Shown here: positions 51,670 to 60,597 of the stretch, one piece after another
Position numbering within the stretch: the first letter of the stretch is position 1
How the letters are laid out: each line of letters opens with the position of its first letter
Origin: UBA7672 sp047601145
Lineage (GTDB): Bacteria > Pseudomonadota > Alphaproteobacteria > Caulobacterales > Hyphomonadaceae
DNA: 64,000 nt
Assembly (NCBI GenBank): GCA_047601145.1
Contig: JASGJW010000005.1
Coordinates: 62,001-126,000, forward strand
Direction of reading: 5' to 3'
Translations under genes and position numbers: made by a program
Notes under the pieces: model-generated
The model's database searches: none
What the model was told of the DNA's origin: nothing
The model's input: only the letters and a program-made list of their open reading frames with translations

Positions 51670-52269
51670 TTAAGCGCCCGCGAGCATCAGCCTCGCAAGC
51701 TTCTGGGGCAAGGCCCCGGTCCGGAGCAGATGGTCGGCCTTGAACAGCATGACAAGGGAGAAAGCGTCGACGATCTCGCCCGCGGCCGCCATTTTTACGG
51801 CTTCTGCGAAGGAAACTCTTCGAACCGATAGTTCCTCTGAACTGTCGGCCTGAAATCGGTCGTCCGGCGACAGTCCCCACGCGATGAACGCGAAGGCCCG
51901 CTCGTCGGTCACCGAGTTCGACATCTGCATGTCCGCAACCAGGGGTTGCCAGTGTTCGGCCCTCAACCCCGCCTCTTCCGACAGCTCCTGCTGTGCGCTC
52001 TCCAGCGGCGAGGCGTTCTCCGGTCCGCCCCCTTCCGGCAGCTCCCACGAATACTGGCCGAACGGAAACCGTTCCTGCCCGATCAGGATCGTCATGCCCT
52101 GGTCATCGATCGGCAGCACGCCCACGGCGAGGTTGTGCATGTGAACCAGCCCGTAGAGCGCATCCGCCCCGGTCGGCGCCACCGTCTGGTACTCGCGCAC
52201 ATTGATCCACCGGTTGGCGTAAACCGTCCGCCCCGACCTGATCCGCCATTTCCCGCGCATGTCGCTCAT
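51670..52269 (-). CDS. NUDIX hydrolase, ADP-ribose pyrophosphatase-like
   Basis: 199 residues from ATG 52269 (ATG 52260 is an alternative). The Nudix region GGGPENASPLESAQQELSEEAGL keeps the catalytic REUxEExG core as QEL-EEAG; the Arg is Gln and the first Glu of the consensus (GX5EX7REUXEEXGU) is Ala. The preceding VYANRWINVREYQ and QYSWELPEGG are typical of ADP-ribose/sugar-nucleotide pyrophosphatases. It follows cysE's strand but is separated by 28 bases from it. Substrate not certain. Confidence 0.85.
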   Translation of the reverse strand: MSDMRGKWRIRSGRTVYANRWINVREYQTVAPTGADALYGLVHMHNLAVGVLPIDDQGMTILIGQERFPFGQYSWELPEGGGPENASPLESAQQELSEEAGLRAEHWQPLVADMQMSNSVTDERAFAFIAWGLSPDDRFQADSSEELSVRRVSFAEAVKMAAAGEIVDAFSLVMLFKADHLLRTGALPQKLARLMLAGA

Positions 52270-52348
52270 GCCTCGCGAATAAGCCGCCCTCACGGCCCTA
52301 GCAAGCATCGCTCTTTTCCACGGGCCCCGCCTGCGCTACTCTTTACGG

Positions 52349-52927
52349 ATGACAATACCAGAGCGCGAGATACGCGCCGCGTGCTCTCCCCAGACAATCA
52401 GGGTCTACCAGGCCTACTCGGACACGATCGCTGACAGCGCGGTTGCGCACCAGACATTCGTCTCTCCACCCTTCAGCATGAGCAGGATGACGTGGATCAA
52501 GCCATCCTTCCTCTGGATGATGTATCGCGCCGGCTGGGGCCTGAAGGATGACGGCCAGAAGCGCATCCTCGCCCTCGACATCACGCACGAAGGCTTCGCG
52601 TGGGCGCTGGCAAACAGCTGCTCCAGCCATCGTGAGCCCGGCATGAGCCTCGATGAGTATCGCGCGCTTAAGGATCGCATGCCCGTCCGCATCCAGTGGG
52701 ACCCCGACCGCGACCTGCATCACAAGCCACAAAACCATCGGGCAATCCAGATCGGACTCACCGGTGAAGCGATTGTCCGTTACACGCGCGATTGGATCAG
52801 GGCGATTTCAGACATCACGCCTCTGGCGCACGATATTCACGCCCGGGTTATCGCCAACGATCTCGATGGAGCGAAGTCCATGCTTCCTGAGGAAAAGCCA
52901 TATCTTCCTGCGGCATTGACGACGTGA
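52349..52927 (+). CDS. DUF4291 domain protein
   Basis: 192 residues. The DUF4291 pattern is plain: REIRAACSPQTIRVYQAYSD, RMTWIKPSFLWMMYRAGWG and LALDITHEGF, with a later VRIQWDPDRDL. The family is widespread and sporadic in bacteria and some eukaryotes, and has no established function. Base composition is visibly less GC-rich than the neighbours, which fits horizontal acquisition. No signal peptide or membrane segment, so it is cytoplasmic. Confidence 0.9.
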   Translation: MTIPEREIRAACSPQTIRVYQAYSDTIADSAVAHQTFVSPPFSMSRMTWIKPSFLWMMYRAGWGLKDDGQKRILALDITHEGFAWALANSCSSHREPGMSLDEYRALKDRMPVRIQWDPDRDLHHKPQNHRAIQIGLTGEAIVRYTRDWIRAISDITPLAHDIHARVIANDLDGAKSMLPEEKPYLPAALTT

Positions 52928-53001
52928 CAAACCGCGGCGCATGACCCTTCCCCCACCGCCCTCAACCCTCTAGGTTCCGCCGACCCAGACCGGAGCCCTG
53001 T

Positions 53002-53730
53002 ATGTTCTTCAAGACCCTCGGCGCAGCCCTTGCCGCCATCGCCCTCACCGCAGCCTGCGGCGAGCAAGGCCGCGCCCAGCTCGCCAGCCTCGACAAGAGC
53101 GTCGACATGTATCTCGGGCCCGCCGACGCCAAGGTCACCGTCGTCGAATATGGCTCGCCCACTTGCCCGGGCTGCAAGTTCTGGCACGACAACCATCTCC
53201 AACAACTCAAGGACGGCTACATCTCGACCGGCAAGGTGAAGTTCATCTTCCGCGAGTTCGCGATCCACGGGGCCATCGACGCGGCCATCTTCGCCGTCGG
53301 CCGCTGCACCGGGCAGGAGGATTTCTTCAAGGTGCTCGATGAGGCCTATGCCAACCAGCGCGAGATCGTCACCGAAGCCTCCAGCGGCCGCGCCATCGAG
53401 GCGATGAACAAGCTCGGCGCGAAGTTCAAGCTTACCCCTGAGCAGGTAAAGACCTGCATGAACGATCCCAACGCCATCGCCCGCATCAATGATGTCGGCG
53501 CCTACACGAAGCAGATCGGCGTCTCCTCCACGCCCACCTTCTTCGTCGAGGGGGTCCTGATGAACGAGCCGGATCTCTCGAAAGTGTGGGATCAGACGAA
53601 AGCCGCGATCGACGCCCATCTCTCCGGCCAGCCCATCGCGCCAACGCCGATCACGCCGCCAGCGGACGCGACCGCTCCGGCCGCCCCCGCGGGCGACGGC
53701 CACGCGCACGTTCCCGGCGAGCAGCACTAG
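53002..53730 (+). CDS. DsbA-like thioredoxin-fold lipoprotein (CPGC)
   Basis: 242 residues. Lipobox TAAC (Cys19), then a DsbA-like domain with CPGC in YGSPTCPGCKFWHDN, the helical insertion and the cis-Pro loop GVSSTPTFFVEG. A Pro/Ala-rich tail with His (GDGHAHVPGEQH) ends it. It parallels the two DsbA lipoproteins near smc, so this is a third family member with yet another active-site dipeptide. Its stop is 4 bases before a nitroreductase gene. Confidence 0.92.
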   Translation: MFFKTLGAALAAIALTAACGEQGRAQLASLDKSVDMYLGPADAKVTVVEYGSPTCPGCKFWHDNHLQQLKDGYISTGKVKFIFREFAIHGAIDAAIFAVGRCTGQEDFFKVLDEAYANQREIVTEASSGRAIEAMNKLGAKFKLTPEQVKTCMNDPNAIARINDVGAYTKQIGVSSTPTFFVEGVLMNEPDLSKVWDQTKAAIDAHLSGQPIAPTPITPPADATAPAAPAGDGHAHVPGEQH

Positions 53731-53734
53731 CGCG

Positions 53735-54376
53735 ATGCCGATCCGTCCGGACCTCCCCTCCGAACCGGAATTCGGCTCGCCCGTCGCGCCGACGCATGAA
53801 AGCCCGGAGACGCTGCGCCTCCTCGCGCTAAGACGCTCCACGCCCGTTGCGATGCTGTCCGAGCCTGGCCCATCCGCCGCCGATCTCGACATGCTGCTCC
53901 GTCTCGCGATGCGCGTGCCGGACCACCGCAAGCTCGAACCCTGGCGTGTCCTCATCATCGAGGGCGAAGCGCGCGAGAAGCTCGGCGACATCTTCGCCGC
54001 CGCCCGCAAGCTCCGCGATCCCGATGCAACCGACGACAAGCTCGCCGCCGAACGCGCCCTCCCCCTCCGGGCGCCGGTGATCCTCGCGGTCATCTCGAGC
54101 CCCAACCATCACGACCCCAAGAAGACACCGGTCTGGGAACAGCAGCTCTCCTCCGGCGCCCTCTGCCAGAACCTTCTTGTTGCGTCTCAGGCAGCAGGCT
54201 GGGCCGCCGTCTGGATCACCGAAGACGCCGCCTTCGACAGCCACGTCCACGCCGCCCTCGGCATGCACGCCAACGAACAGATCGCCGGCTTCATCTATCT
54301 CGGTTCGGCAAAGGAACAGCCCGTCGAACGCCAACGTCCGGTGGTGTCCAAAAAAGCCGCGCGCTGGACGGGCTGA
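53735..54376 (+). CDS. Nitroreductase-family flavoprotein (YdjA-like)
   Basis: 213 residues. The fold's FMN contacts show as LLALRRSTP near the start (Arg pair), MRVPDHRKLEPWRVLII, and GALCQNLLVASQAAGWAAVWIT, which match the small YdjA group of NAD(P)H nitroreductases. It reduces nitro compounds or quinones; the physiological substrate is unknown. It starts 4 bases after the DsbA-like gene stop, so the two are probably co-transcribed. Confidence 0.9.
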   Translation: MPIRPDLPSEPEFGSPVAPTHESPETLRLLALRRSTPVAMLSEPGPSAADLDMLLRLAMRVPDHRKLEPWRVLIIEGEAREKLGDIFAAARKLRDPDATDDKLAAERALPLRAPVILAVISSPNHHDPKKTPVWEQQLSSGALCQNLLVASQAAGWAAVWITEDAAFDSHVHAALGMHANEQIAGFIYLGSAKEQPVERQRPVVSKKAARWTG

Positions 54377-54589
54377 CATCGGACCGCCGGGCGCCTGTCC
54401 GGCACAGTGGCGATGCCCCTTCCCCGAACTCCTCGCCTGCGATCGTCGCCTGATCGCCCGGCTTGGGCAGATGGAGCGAACGGCGCTTTGCCGCGCGACA
54501 GGCTGTGGCGTGAGCGCGACGAAAATCCCCTCGCAGCGAGCCCTTGCCTTGCCGCCATAATAGCGAGGTCGCACCCCCACATCCGCCGC

Positions 54590-54618
54590 TTGACCCCCGC
54601 CCCCCACCCCCCTACGTA
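54590..54618 (+). promoter_or_regulatory. Probable housekeeping promoter of carA
   Basis: TTGACC at 54590-54595 and TACGTA at 54613-54618 are separated by 17 bases, nearly all C. The layout is the same as the candidate smc promoter. The rest of the 299-base gap before carA shows no other feature. Confidence 0.5.
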
Positions 54619-54675
54619 GCGTCCGTTTGTTTGCGCCCCCCACCGAGTCGCGCCGGTAAATCGGAGGCCTGCCGC

Positions 54676-55836
54676 ATGACCACGAAACCCACCGGCGCCA
54701 TCGCCCTCGAGGACGGAACCATTTTCTGGGGCCACGGCCACGGCGCGGCCCGCGTCGCCGCTGGCGAGCTCTGCTTCAACACCGCGATGACGGGCTACCA
54801 GGAAATCCTGACCGACCCGAGCTACGCCGAACAGATCGTCCTCTTCACCTTCCCGCATATCGGCAATGTCGGCGCGAACGCCGACGACCAGGAAGAAAGC
54901 TCCGCCCAGGGCGCGGCTGGCGCGCGCGGCGCCGTGTTCAAGGCCCCGCCGACCCTGCCCGCCTCGTGGCGTGCGGCCGACACGCTCGACGCCTGGCTCA
55001 GGGCGCGCGGCATTGTCGGCGTCTCGGGCATCGATACCCGCGCCCTCACCCGCCGCATCCGTGAACTCGGCATGCCGAAATCCGCCATCGCCTTCGACCC
55101 GGCGGGCAAACTCGACGGCGCAGCTCTCGTGAAAGCTGCGCGCGACTGGAAGGGCGTCGAGAACGCCGACCTCGCCATCAACGTCACCTCCGGCCAGAGC
55201 TTCGAGTCCGACACTGGTCTGTGGAAACTGGGAACAGGCTTCGACCATCTGGCGAAGGCCAGGTCGCACGTCGTCCTCATGGATTTCGGCGTGAAGAAGA
55301 ACATCCTGCGCAATCTCGCCGCCGTCGGCGCGCACGTCACCGTCGTCCCCGCAAAAACGAAGGCCGAAGACATCCTCGCGCTGAAGCCGGACGGCGTTGT
55401 CCTCTCCAACGGTCCGGGCGACCCGGCTGCGACCGCCGTCTATGCCGGCCCGGAGATCAAGAAGCTCATTGCCTCGGGCGTGCCCATCCTGGGCATCTGC
55501 CTCGGCCACCAGATGCTGGCTCTCGCCCTCGGCGCGAAGACCAAGAAGATGCCGCAAGGCCACCACGGTGCGAACCATCCGGTGAAGGACTTCACCACCG
55601 GCAAGGTCGAGATCGTGTCGATGAACCACGGGTTCACCGTCGACACCACGACGCTGCCCAAGGGCGTGGAAGAGAGCCACAAGTCCCTGTTCGACGGCAC
55701 CAACTGCGGCCTCTCGGTCGCCGGCAAGCCGATCATCTCGGTCCAGCACCATCCTGAAGCAAGCCCCGGCCCGCAGGACAGCTTCTATCTCTTCGAGCGC
55801 TTCGCGAAGATGATGGGCGAACGGAAAAACGGGTAA
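54676..55836 (+). CDS. carA: Carbamoyl-phosphate synthase small subunit
   Basis: 386 residues from ATG 54676 (GGAGG upstream). It is the glutamine amidotransferase that feeds ammonia to CarB for arginine and pyrimidine synthesis. The N-terminal CPSase domain begins ALEDGTIFWG; the class I GATase domain has the nucleophile Cys in GICLGHQML and the His/Glu pair in QHHPEASPGP. A longer frame upstream lacks coding character. carB begins 7.7 kb downstream, so the two are not in one operon. Confidence 0.96.
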   Translation: MTTKPTGAIALEDGTIFWGHGHGAARVAAGELCFNTAMTGYQEILTDPSYAEQIVLFTFPHIGNVGANADDQEESSAQGAAGARGAVFKAPPTLPASWRAADTLDAWLRARGIVGVSGIDTRALTRRIRELGMPKSAIAFDPAGKLDGAALVKAARDWKGVENADLAINVTSGQSFESDTGLWKLGTGFDHLAKARSHVVLMDFGVKKNILRNLAAVGAHVTVVPAKTKAEDILALKPDGVVLSNGPGDPAATAVYAGPEIKKLIASGVPILGICLGHQMLALALGAKTKKMPQGHHGANHPVKDFTTGKVEIVSMNHGFTVDTTTLPKGVEESHKSLFDGTNCGLSVAGKPIISVQHHPEASPGPQDSFYLFERFAKMMGERKNG

Positions 55837-55839
55837 CCT

Positions 55840-55882
55840 TTCCGAAGGAATCCTTTCCGGAATCCGATCATCTTTTGATCGG
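55840..55882 (+). terminator. Two successive hairpins after carA
   Basis: An imperfect hairpin with TTCCG/CGGAA ends (55840-55862) is followed by a perfect seven-base repeat CCGATCA/TGATCGG around TCTTT (55864-55882). T-runs are poor, so termination is likely but not certain. CCTTTCCG occurs twice as a direct repeat here. Confidence 0.45.
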
Positions 55883-55945
55883 TTCGCTACCCAATTCCTT
55901 TACCCCCGCATGGCAGCGTGCCCCGAAGTGAGACACGGGTGGGTT

Positions 55946-57079
55946 ATGCCTCCAGTAGATTTCAACGCCGATATTCACGAGCGCCTCGCGGCCGCTGAAG
56001 CAGCCCTTCATGCTGTCGGCCAGCAGATCTCGCCGGCCATCCGCCACCTCGACATCGCGGTGCTGATCCCGTGCTACAACGAGGCCGCCGCCATTGGCGA
56101 CGTCGTGAAGTCGTTCCGCGTCGCGCTGCCCCACGCCCGCATCTTCGTTTACGACAACAACTCCCACGACAACACGGCCGCTGTCGCCCGCGAAGCCGGC
56201 GCGATCGTCCGCCGCGAGCCGCTGCAGGGCAAGGGCCATGTCGTGCGCCGCATGTTCTCGGACATCGAGGCGGACGTGTATCTGATGGTCGATGGCGACG
56301 GCACCTATGACGCAGCCTCCGCCCCGCGCCTCATCACGCGCCTGATCGAGACACAGGCCGACATGGTCGTTGGCGCCCGCATCACGGAAGAGAAAGCCGC
56401 CTACCGCCCGGGCCACCGCTTCGGCAACAAGTTGCTGACCGGCCTCGTCGCCTGGATCTTCGGCGACCGCTTCACCGACATGCTGTCAGGCTACCGCGCC
56501 TTCTCCCGGCGCTTCGTGAAATCGTTCCCGGCTCTCGCCTCCGGCTTCGAGACGGAAACGGAGCTGACTGTTCACGCCCTCGAACTCGACATGATCACGA
56601 CCGAAGTGCAGACGCCCTATGGCGCGCGCCGCGTGGGCTCGACGTCGAAGCTCTCGACCATCCGCGACGGTTTCCGCATCCTCGGCACGATCGGCCGCCT
56701 GATGCGCGACGAACGCCCGCTCCTGTTCTTCAGCGCCGTGTCTGGCGTCGTCATGCTGACTGCCCTCGCCCTCGGCATGCCGGTCATCACCGAATACATG
56801 GCGACCGGCCTTGTGCCGCGCTTCCCGACCGCCTTCCTTTGCGGCACGCTCGCCGTGCTGTCGGGCATCAGCCTGGTCTCGGGCATCATCCTCGAAACGG
56901 TCAGCCTCGGCCGCCGCGAGATGAAGCGCCTCTCCTACAACCAGGTCGAAAGCCTCGCCGCCAAGCTGGAGCGCCTTGAGGAAACCCGCCTGACGCTCAC
57001 CTCGCTCCGCGCACAAGTGCTGCAGGACAACCCCGTCGCCGCCCGCTCGCTGGGCCTGCCCAAGCGCCGCACGCACTAG
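55946..57079 (+). CDS. Family 2 glycosyltransferase with two membrane helices
   Basis: 377 residues from ATG 55946, after GGGTGGG. The GT-A domain (about 35-260) has VLIPCYNEAAAIGDVV, DGDGTYDA for the nucleotide sugar/metal site, and MLSGYRAFSRRF in the acceptor region. Two membrane helices follow (PLLFFSAVSGVVMLTALALG and TAFLCGTLAVLSGISLVSGII). This is the dolichyl-phosphate-mannose-synthase-like layout, so an undecaprenyl-phosphate sugar donor product is likely. Acceptor and sugar are unknown. Confidence 0.88.
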   Translation: MPPVDFNADIHERLAAAEAALHAVGQQISPAIRHLDIAVLIPCYNEAAAIGDVVKSFRVALPHARIFVYDNNSHDNTAAVAREAGAIVRREPLQGKGHVVRRMFSDIEADVYLMVDGDGTYDAASAPRLITRLIETQADMVVGARITEEKAAYRPGHRFGNKLLTGLVAWIFGDRFTDMLSGYRAFSRRFVKSFPALASGFETETELTVHALELDMITTEVQTPYGARRVGSTSKLSTIRDGFRILGTIGRLMRDERPLLFFSAVSGVVMLTALALGMPVITEYMATGLVPRFPTAFLCGTLAVLSGISLVSGIILETVSLGRREMKRLSYNQVESLAAKLERLEETRLTLTSLRAQVLQDNPVAARSLGLPKRRTH

Positions 57080-57130
57080 CGCCTCCACTAGCTCCTTGCC
57101 TCCTCGCTTCGGCGCGTCCATCTAGGACGC

Positions 57131-57865
57131 ATGACCGACGCGCGCGCCGAAACAAAGCTCCAGATCCGGCTCATCCCGGTGACCCCGCTGCAGCAGAACT
57201 GCTCGCTGATCTGGGACACCGAGACAAAACACGCGGTCTTTGTCGATCCCGGCGGCGACGTCGACACGCTGATGGGCGCGCTCAAGCATTTTGGCCTCAC
57301 GCTGAAAGAGATGTGGCTCACACACGGCCACCTGGACCACGCCGGCGCTGCGCACGAGATCCGCGAGCGCACCGGTGTTCCTATCATCGGGCCGCACAAG
57401 GACGACCAGTTCTGGCTCGACCAGATCGAGGATAGCGCCGTGAAGTACGGCCTCGACGGCCTGAAGAATGTGACGCCCGATCGGTATCTCGAAGACGGCG
57501 ATGTGCTCGAACTCGAAGGCGTGAAGTTCGGCGTCGCACACACCCCCGGCCACACGCCGGGCCACGTGGTGATCTACAACACGGACGCCCACATCGCCTT
57601 CGTCGGCGATGTTCTCTTCCAGGGTTCGATCGGCCGCACGGATTTTCCGCGCGGCAATCACCAGCAGCTGATTGACTCGATCACCGGCAAGCTATGGCCT
57701 CTGGGCGACGACATGACCTTCGTCCCCGGCCACGGCCCCGCCTCCACCTTCGGCCAGGAGCGCCGCACCAACCCGTTCGTCGCTGACGAGCTCACCGGCT
57801 ATGGCGGTGCGGCGAAGCACGAAGGTTCCGCCTACGACCAGAAGACTGCCAAGCGGTACACCTGA
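57131..57865 (+). CDS. MBL-fold metallohydrolase (YcbL/glyoxalase II-like)
   Basis: 244 residues. The metallo-beta-lactamase signature is THGHLDHAGA, followed by AHTPGHTPGHVVIY, AFVGDVLFQGSIGRTD and VPGHGPAST, giving the full set of zinc ligands. The form resembles YcbL, a type II glyoxalase. Only four bases separate it from the next gene, so they are probably an operon. Confidence 0.92.
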   Translation: MTDARAETKLQIRLIPVTPLQQNCSLIWDTETKHAVFVDPGGDVDTLMGALKHFGLTLKEMWLTHGHLDHAGAAHEIRERTGVPIIGPHKDDQFWLDQIEDSAVKYGLDGLKNVTPDRYLEDGDVLELEGVKFGVAHTPGHTPGHVVIYNTDAHIAFVGDVLFQGSIGRTDFPRGNHQQLIDSITGKLWPLGDDMTFVPGHGPASTFGQERRTNPFVADELTGYGGAAKHEGSAYDQKTAKRYT

Positions 57866-57869
57866 CCCG

Positions 57870-58202
57870 ATGCCAGGCAACCAGCGCGAGAAGAACGACG
57901 CTGTCCGCCGGAGCCTCGCCGGGTATGGCGATGATGGAACTGCCGACCGCCACATCATCCACTATGCCTATCCCTATCAGGGTACGGACCTGTCGCCCCG
58001 CCCCCAACTCATTGCCTCGCTGAAGTCGCAGGGGTTCGCCGTGCGCGACGCGGCCTCGCATGGCGGATTGGTGTTCGAGCACACGGGCGCGGTTGCCAGC
58101 CCGGAATTCGACGCCTTCATCGAACAGCTCGAAACCTGGTTCGCCGGGCAGCGCTGGGAATATGACGGCTGGGAATGCGCCGTGGCGCAACCAGGCGTCT
58201 AG
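57870..58202 (+). CDS. RraB-like regulator of ribonuclease E
   Basis: 110 residues from ATG 57870. The RraB fold is suggested by DRHIIHYAYPYQG, LKSQGFAVRDA and the C-terminal phrase WEYDGWECAV, which matches EYDGWG of E. coli RraB. RraB binds RNase E and changes which mRNAs it cuts. Many distant family members have untested function. The 4-base gap to the MBL-fold gene suggests a shared transcript. Confidence 0.8.
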   Translation: MPGNQREKNDAVRRSLAGYGDDGTADRHIIHYAYPYQGTDLSPRPQLIASLKSQGFAVRDAASHGGLVFEHTGAVASPEFDAFIEQLETWFAGQRWEYDGWECAVAQPGV

Positions 58203-58294
58203 CCGCCAATCAACTCGGCGTCATGGCCATATCGTCGCGTTGCAGCTGCCACCATCTTGCGCGATGCCTCGGGGCAAACAGGAGCGTCCAGGCC

Positions 58295-59332
58295 ATGAAG
58301 CGCGCAGCCGCCCTTTCCCTCGCCGCCATCATCGCGGCGACATCGATCTCCGCTCCCGCCTTCGCCTGGGGCGCCCGCGGGCATGAGCTGATCTCCGGCG
58401 CCGCGATCGACGGCCTCTCGAAAGACGTCCCCGGCTTCCTGCGCACAAAGTCGGCGCACGACCAGATCGTGATGCTGGGCCGCGAGCCCGACCGTTCGCG
58501 CGGCGCCGGCAAGACGCATGACTGGGAGCGCGATCCCGGCCATTACATCAATCTCGACGACAACGGCCTCGCTGGCGGCCTCTTCTCGCTGGATGAGCTG
58601 CCGCCGGGCCGCTCGGACTTTGACGCCGCCTATCGCCTGAAGAGCATCAAACCGCCTGCGCCGGGCTACCTGCCCTACGCCATCATCGATGGCTGGCAGC
58701 AGATCGTGAAGGATTTCGCCTACTGGCGCGCCAGCTCCGTCGCCGAGAAGAATGCGAAGACGAAAGCCGACCGCGACTGGTTCGCCGCCGACCGCAAGCT
58801 GCGCGAGATGATCATCATCCGCGACATCGGCGTGTGGACCCACTATGTCGGCGACGGCAGCCAGCCCCAACATGTGAGCGAACACCACGCCGGCTGGGAA
58901 GGCGTGTTCACCGATCCGATGACCTACCCACCGCCGGGCCAGCCGCCGGAGATCAAGACGATCCACAATTTCTACGAGGGCCCGTTCGTGAAGGCGAACT
59001 TCAAGGAAGCGGACGTGAAAGGCGCGATGGCCGCCTATCGCGACTGTTCCTGTTACATCGACAAGCGCGTGCCCTACTACCTAAAGGCCACCTGGGCCGA
59101 GGTCCGTCCGCTCTATACCCTCGTGCAATCCGGCGACGTTCGCGACGCCAGCCCCGCCGCCAAGGCCTTCACCCTGAAGCGCCTCGCCGCCGGCGCCAGC
59201 GAAGCGCGCGACATGATCGAGGACGCCTGGAAAGCCAGCGCCACCGCCACAGTCGGGTATCCGAACATCAACGTCGCCGATGTCATCAGCGGCAAGGTCG
59301 TTCTGACGCCCGACAGCTACGGCGCAGATTGA
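58295..59332 (+). CDS. Secreted S1/P1-type nuclease
   Basis: 345 residues from ATG 58295 (AGGAG upstream). A signal peptide ends AFA, so the mature N-terminus is Trp in WGARGHE; in S1/P1 nucleases the N-terminal Trp amine binds zinc. His-rich ligand motifs follow (KTHDWERDPGHYINLDD and WTHYVGDGSQPQHVSEHH). It should cut single-stranded nucleic acids in the periplasm or outside the cell. Two Cys in RDCSCY may form a disulfide. The gene is monocistronic by spacing. Confidence 0.9.
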   Translation: MKRAAALSLAAIIAATSISAPAFAWGARGHELISGAAIDGLSKDVPGFLRTKSAHDQIVMLGREPDRSRGAGKTHDWERDPGHYINLDDNGLAGGLFSLDELPPGRSDFDAAYRLKSIKPPAPGYLPYAIIDGWQQIVKDFAYWRASSVAEKNAKTKADRDWFAADRKLREMIIIRDIGVWTHYVGDGSQPQHVSEHHAGWEGVFTDPMTYPPPGQPPEIKTIHNFYEGPFVKANFKEADVKGAMAAYRDCSCYIDKRVPYYLKATWAEVRPLYTLVQSGDVRDASPAAKAFTLKRLAAGASEARDMIEDAWKASATATVGYPNINVADVISGKVVLTPDSYGAD

Positions 59333-59464
59333 TCGCACGAAGTTCCACGCCGAAATTTTTCTTGCAGCTGACCTCCGGCGAGCGTTCACTCACCTCCTAG
59401 ATTACTGGGGTACGGCGTGGGTAGCGCCGCAATCCGAAAACCAGCGCCATCCGGGGAACTTCCG

Positions 59465-60511
59465 ATGTTCAAGAGCGCCGCCTATGCCGCTGCCGCAGCC
59501 GACAAGGCGCTGAGGCCTATCACCATCGAACGCCGTGACCCGACGCCTGACGATGTCCAGATCGACATTCTATTCTGCGGCGTCTGCCACTCGGACCTTC
59601 ACACGGCGCGCAATGAATGGGGCGGCACGGTCTATCCGGTTGTGCCCGGCCACGAAATCATCGGCCGCGTTGGCCGTGTCGGGGCCAATGTGAAGACGTT
59701 CAAGCAGGGCGATCTCGTTGGCGTCGGCTGCATGGTGGATTCCTGCCGGACGTGCGCGAATTGCAAGGAAGGCCTCGAACAGTATTGCGAGGTCGGCAAC
59801 ACCGGCACCTATAATTCGCCGGACAAGCACATTCCTGGCGCCACAACGCATGGCGGCTATTCGAAGAGCGTCACGGTGGATCAGGCCTTCGTGCTGCGCA
59901 TGTCGGAGAAGCTGGATCCGGCCGCCGCCGCGCCCCTGCTTTGCGCGGGCATCACGACATGGTCGCCGCTGCGCCACTGGAAGGTCGGTCCGGGTCAGAA
60001 GGTCGGCGTCGTGGGCCTTGGCGGCCTCGGCCATATGGGCGTGAAGTTCGCGCACGCGCTCGGCGCAAGGGTCGTGCTGTTCACGACATCGAAGTCGAAA
60101 GTCGATGACGCCAAGCGCCTCGGGGCCGATGAAGTCGTCATCTCGACCGACCGCGCGCAGATGAAGACCCACCGCAACTCATTCCACTTCATCCTCGACT
60201 GCGTCTCGGCCGACCATGACGTGAACGCCTACCTGCGCCTGCTGAAGCGCGACGGCGTCATGTGCCTCGTTGGCGCGCCAGAGAAGCCGATGGCTGTCGC
60301 TGCCTTCAGCCTGCTCGGCGGGCGCCACACCCTTGCCGGTTCCGGCATCGGCGGCATTGCCGAAACCCAGGAGATGCTCGACTTCTGCGCCGAGCACGCC
60401 ATCACCTCCGATGTCGAGGTGATCGACATCAAGGACATCAACAAGGCCTACGAGCGCATGTTGAAGAGCGACGTGAAGTATCGCTTCTCCATCGACATGG
60501 CGACGCTCTAG
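59465..60511 (+). CDS. Zinc-dependent alcohol dehydrogenase (CAD/YahK-like)
   Basis: 348 residues from ATG 59465, after GGGGAAC. The medium-chain dehydrogenase fold has the catalytic zinc motif CGVCHSDLHTARNEWGG with GHEIIG, the structural zinc Cys set (CRTCANCKEGLEQYC), and a Rossmann nucleotide motif GLGGLGHMGVKFA. It reduces aldehydes to alcohols, usually with NADPH in this group. A terminator overlaps the stop. Confidence 0.93.
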   Translation: MFKSAAYAAAAADKALRPITIERRDPTPDDVQIDILFCGVCHSDLHTARNEWGGTVYPVVPGHEIIGRVGRVGANVKTFKQGDLVGVGCMVDSCRTCANCKEGLEQYCEVGNTGTYNSPDKHIPGATTHGGYSKSVTVDQAFVLRMSEKLDPAAAAPLLCAGITTWSPLRHWKVGPGQKVGVVGLGGLGHMGVKFAHALGARVVLFTTSKSKVDDAKRLGADEVVISTDRAQMKTHRNSFHFILDCVSADHDVNAYLRLLKRDGVMCLVGAPEKPMAVAAFSLLGGRHTLAGSGIGGIAETQEMLDFCAEHAITSDVEVIDIKDINKAYERMLKSDVKYRFSIDMATL

Positions 60512-60542
60512 GCCCGGAAGGCCGGGCCTTTCCCGGCTTTTT
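60511..60542 (+). terminator. Rho-independent terminator
   Basis: GCCGGG (60521-60526) and CCCGGC (60532-60537) pair around CCTTT and are followed by TTTTTC. An overlapping alternative stem uses GGCCCGG/CCGGGCC at 60511-60528. Confidence 0.8.
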
Positions 60543-60597
60543 CTGTGCTGTCCGAAAATCGGCTGCAGGCCGGTTTGATCGCGCCTATATCTGCAGC

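Noticed and set aside
54377..54675. Open frames on both strands before carA
   Set aside because: They are Arg/Pro/Ala-rich shadow-like frames with no motif; the carA family start is at 54676.
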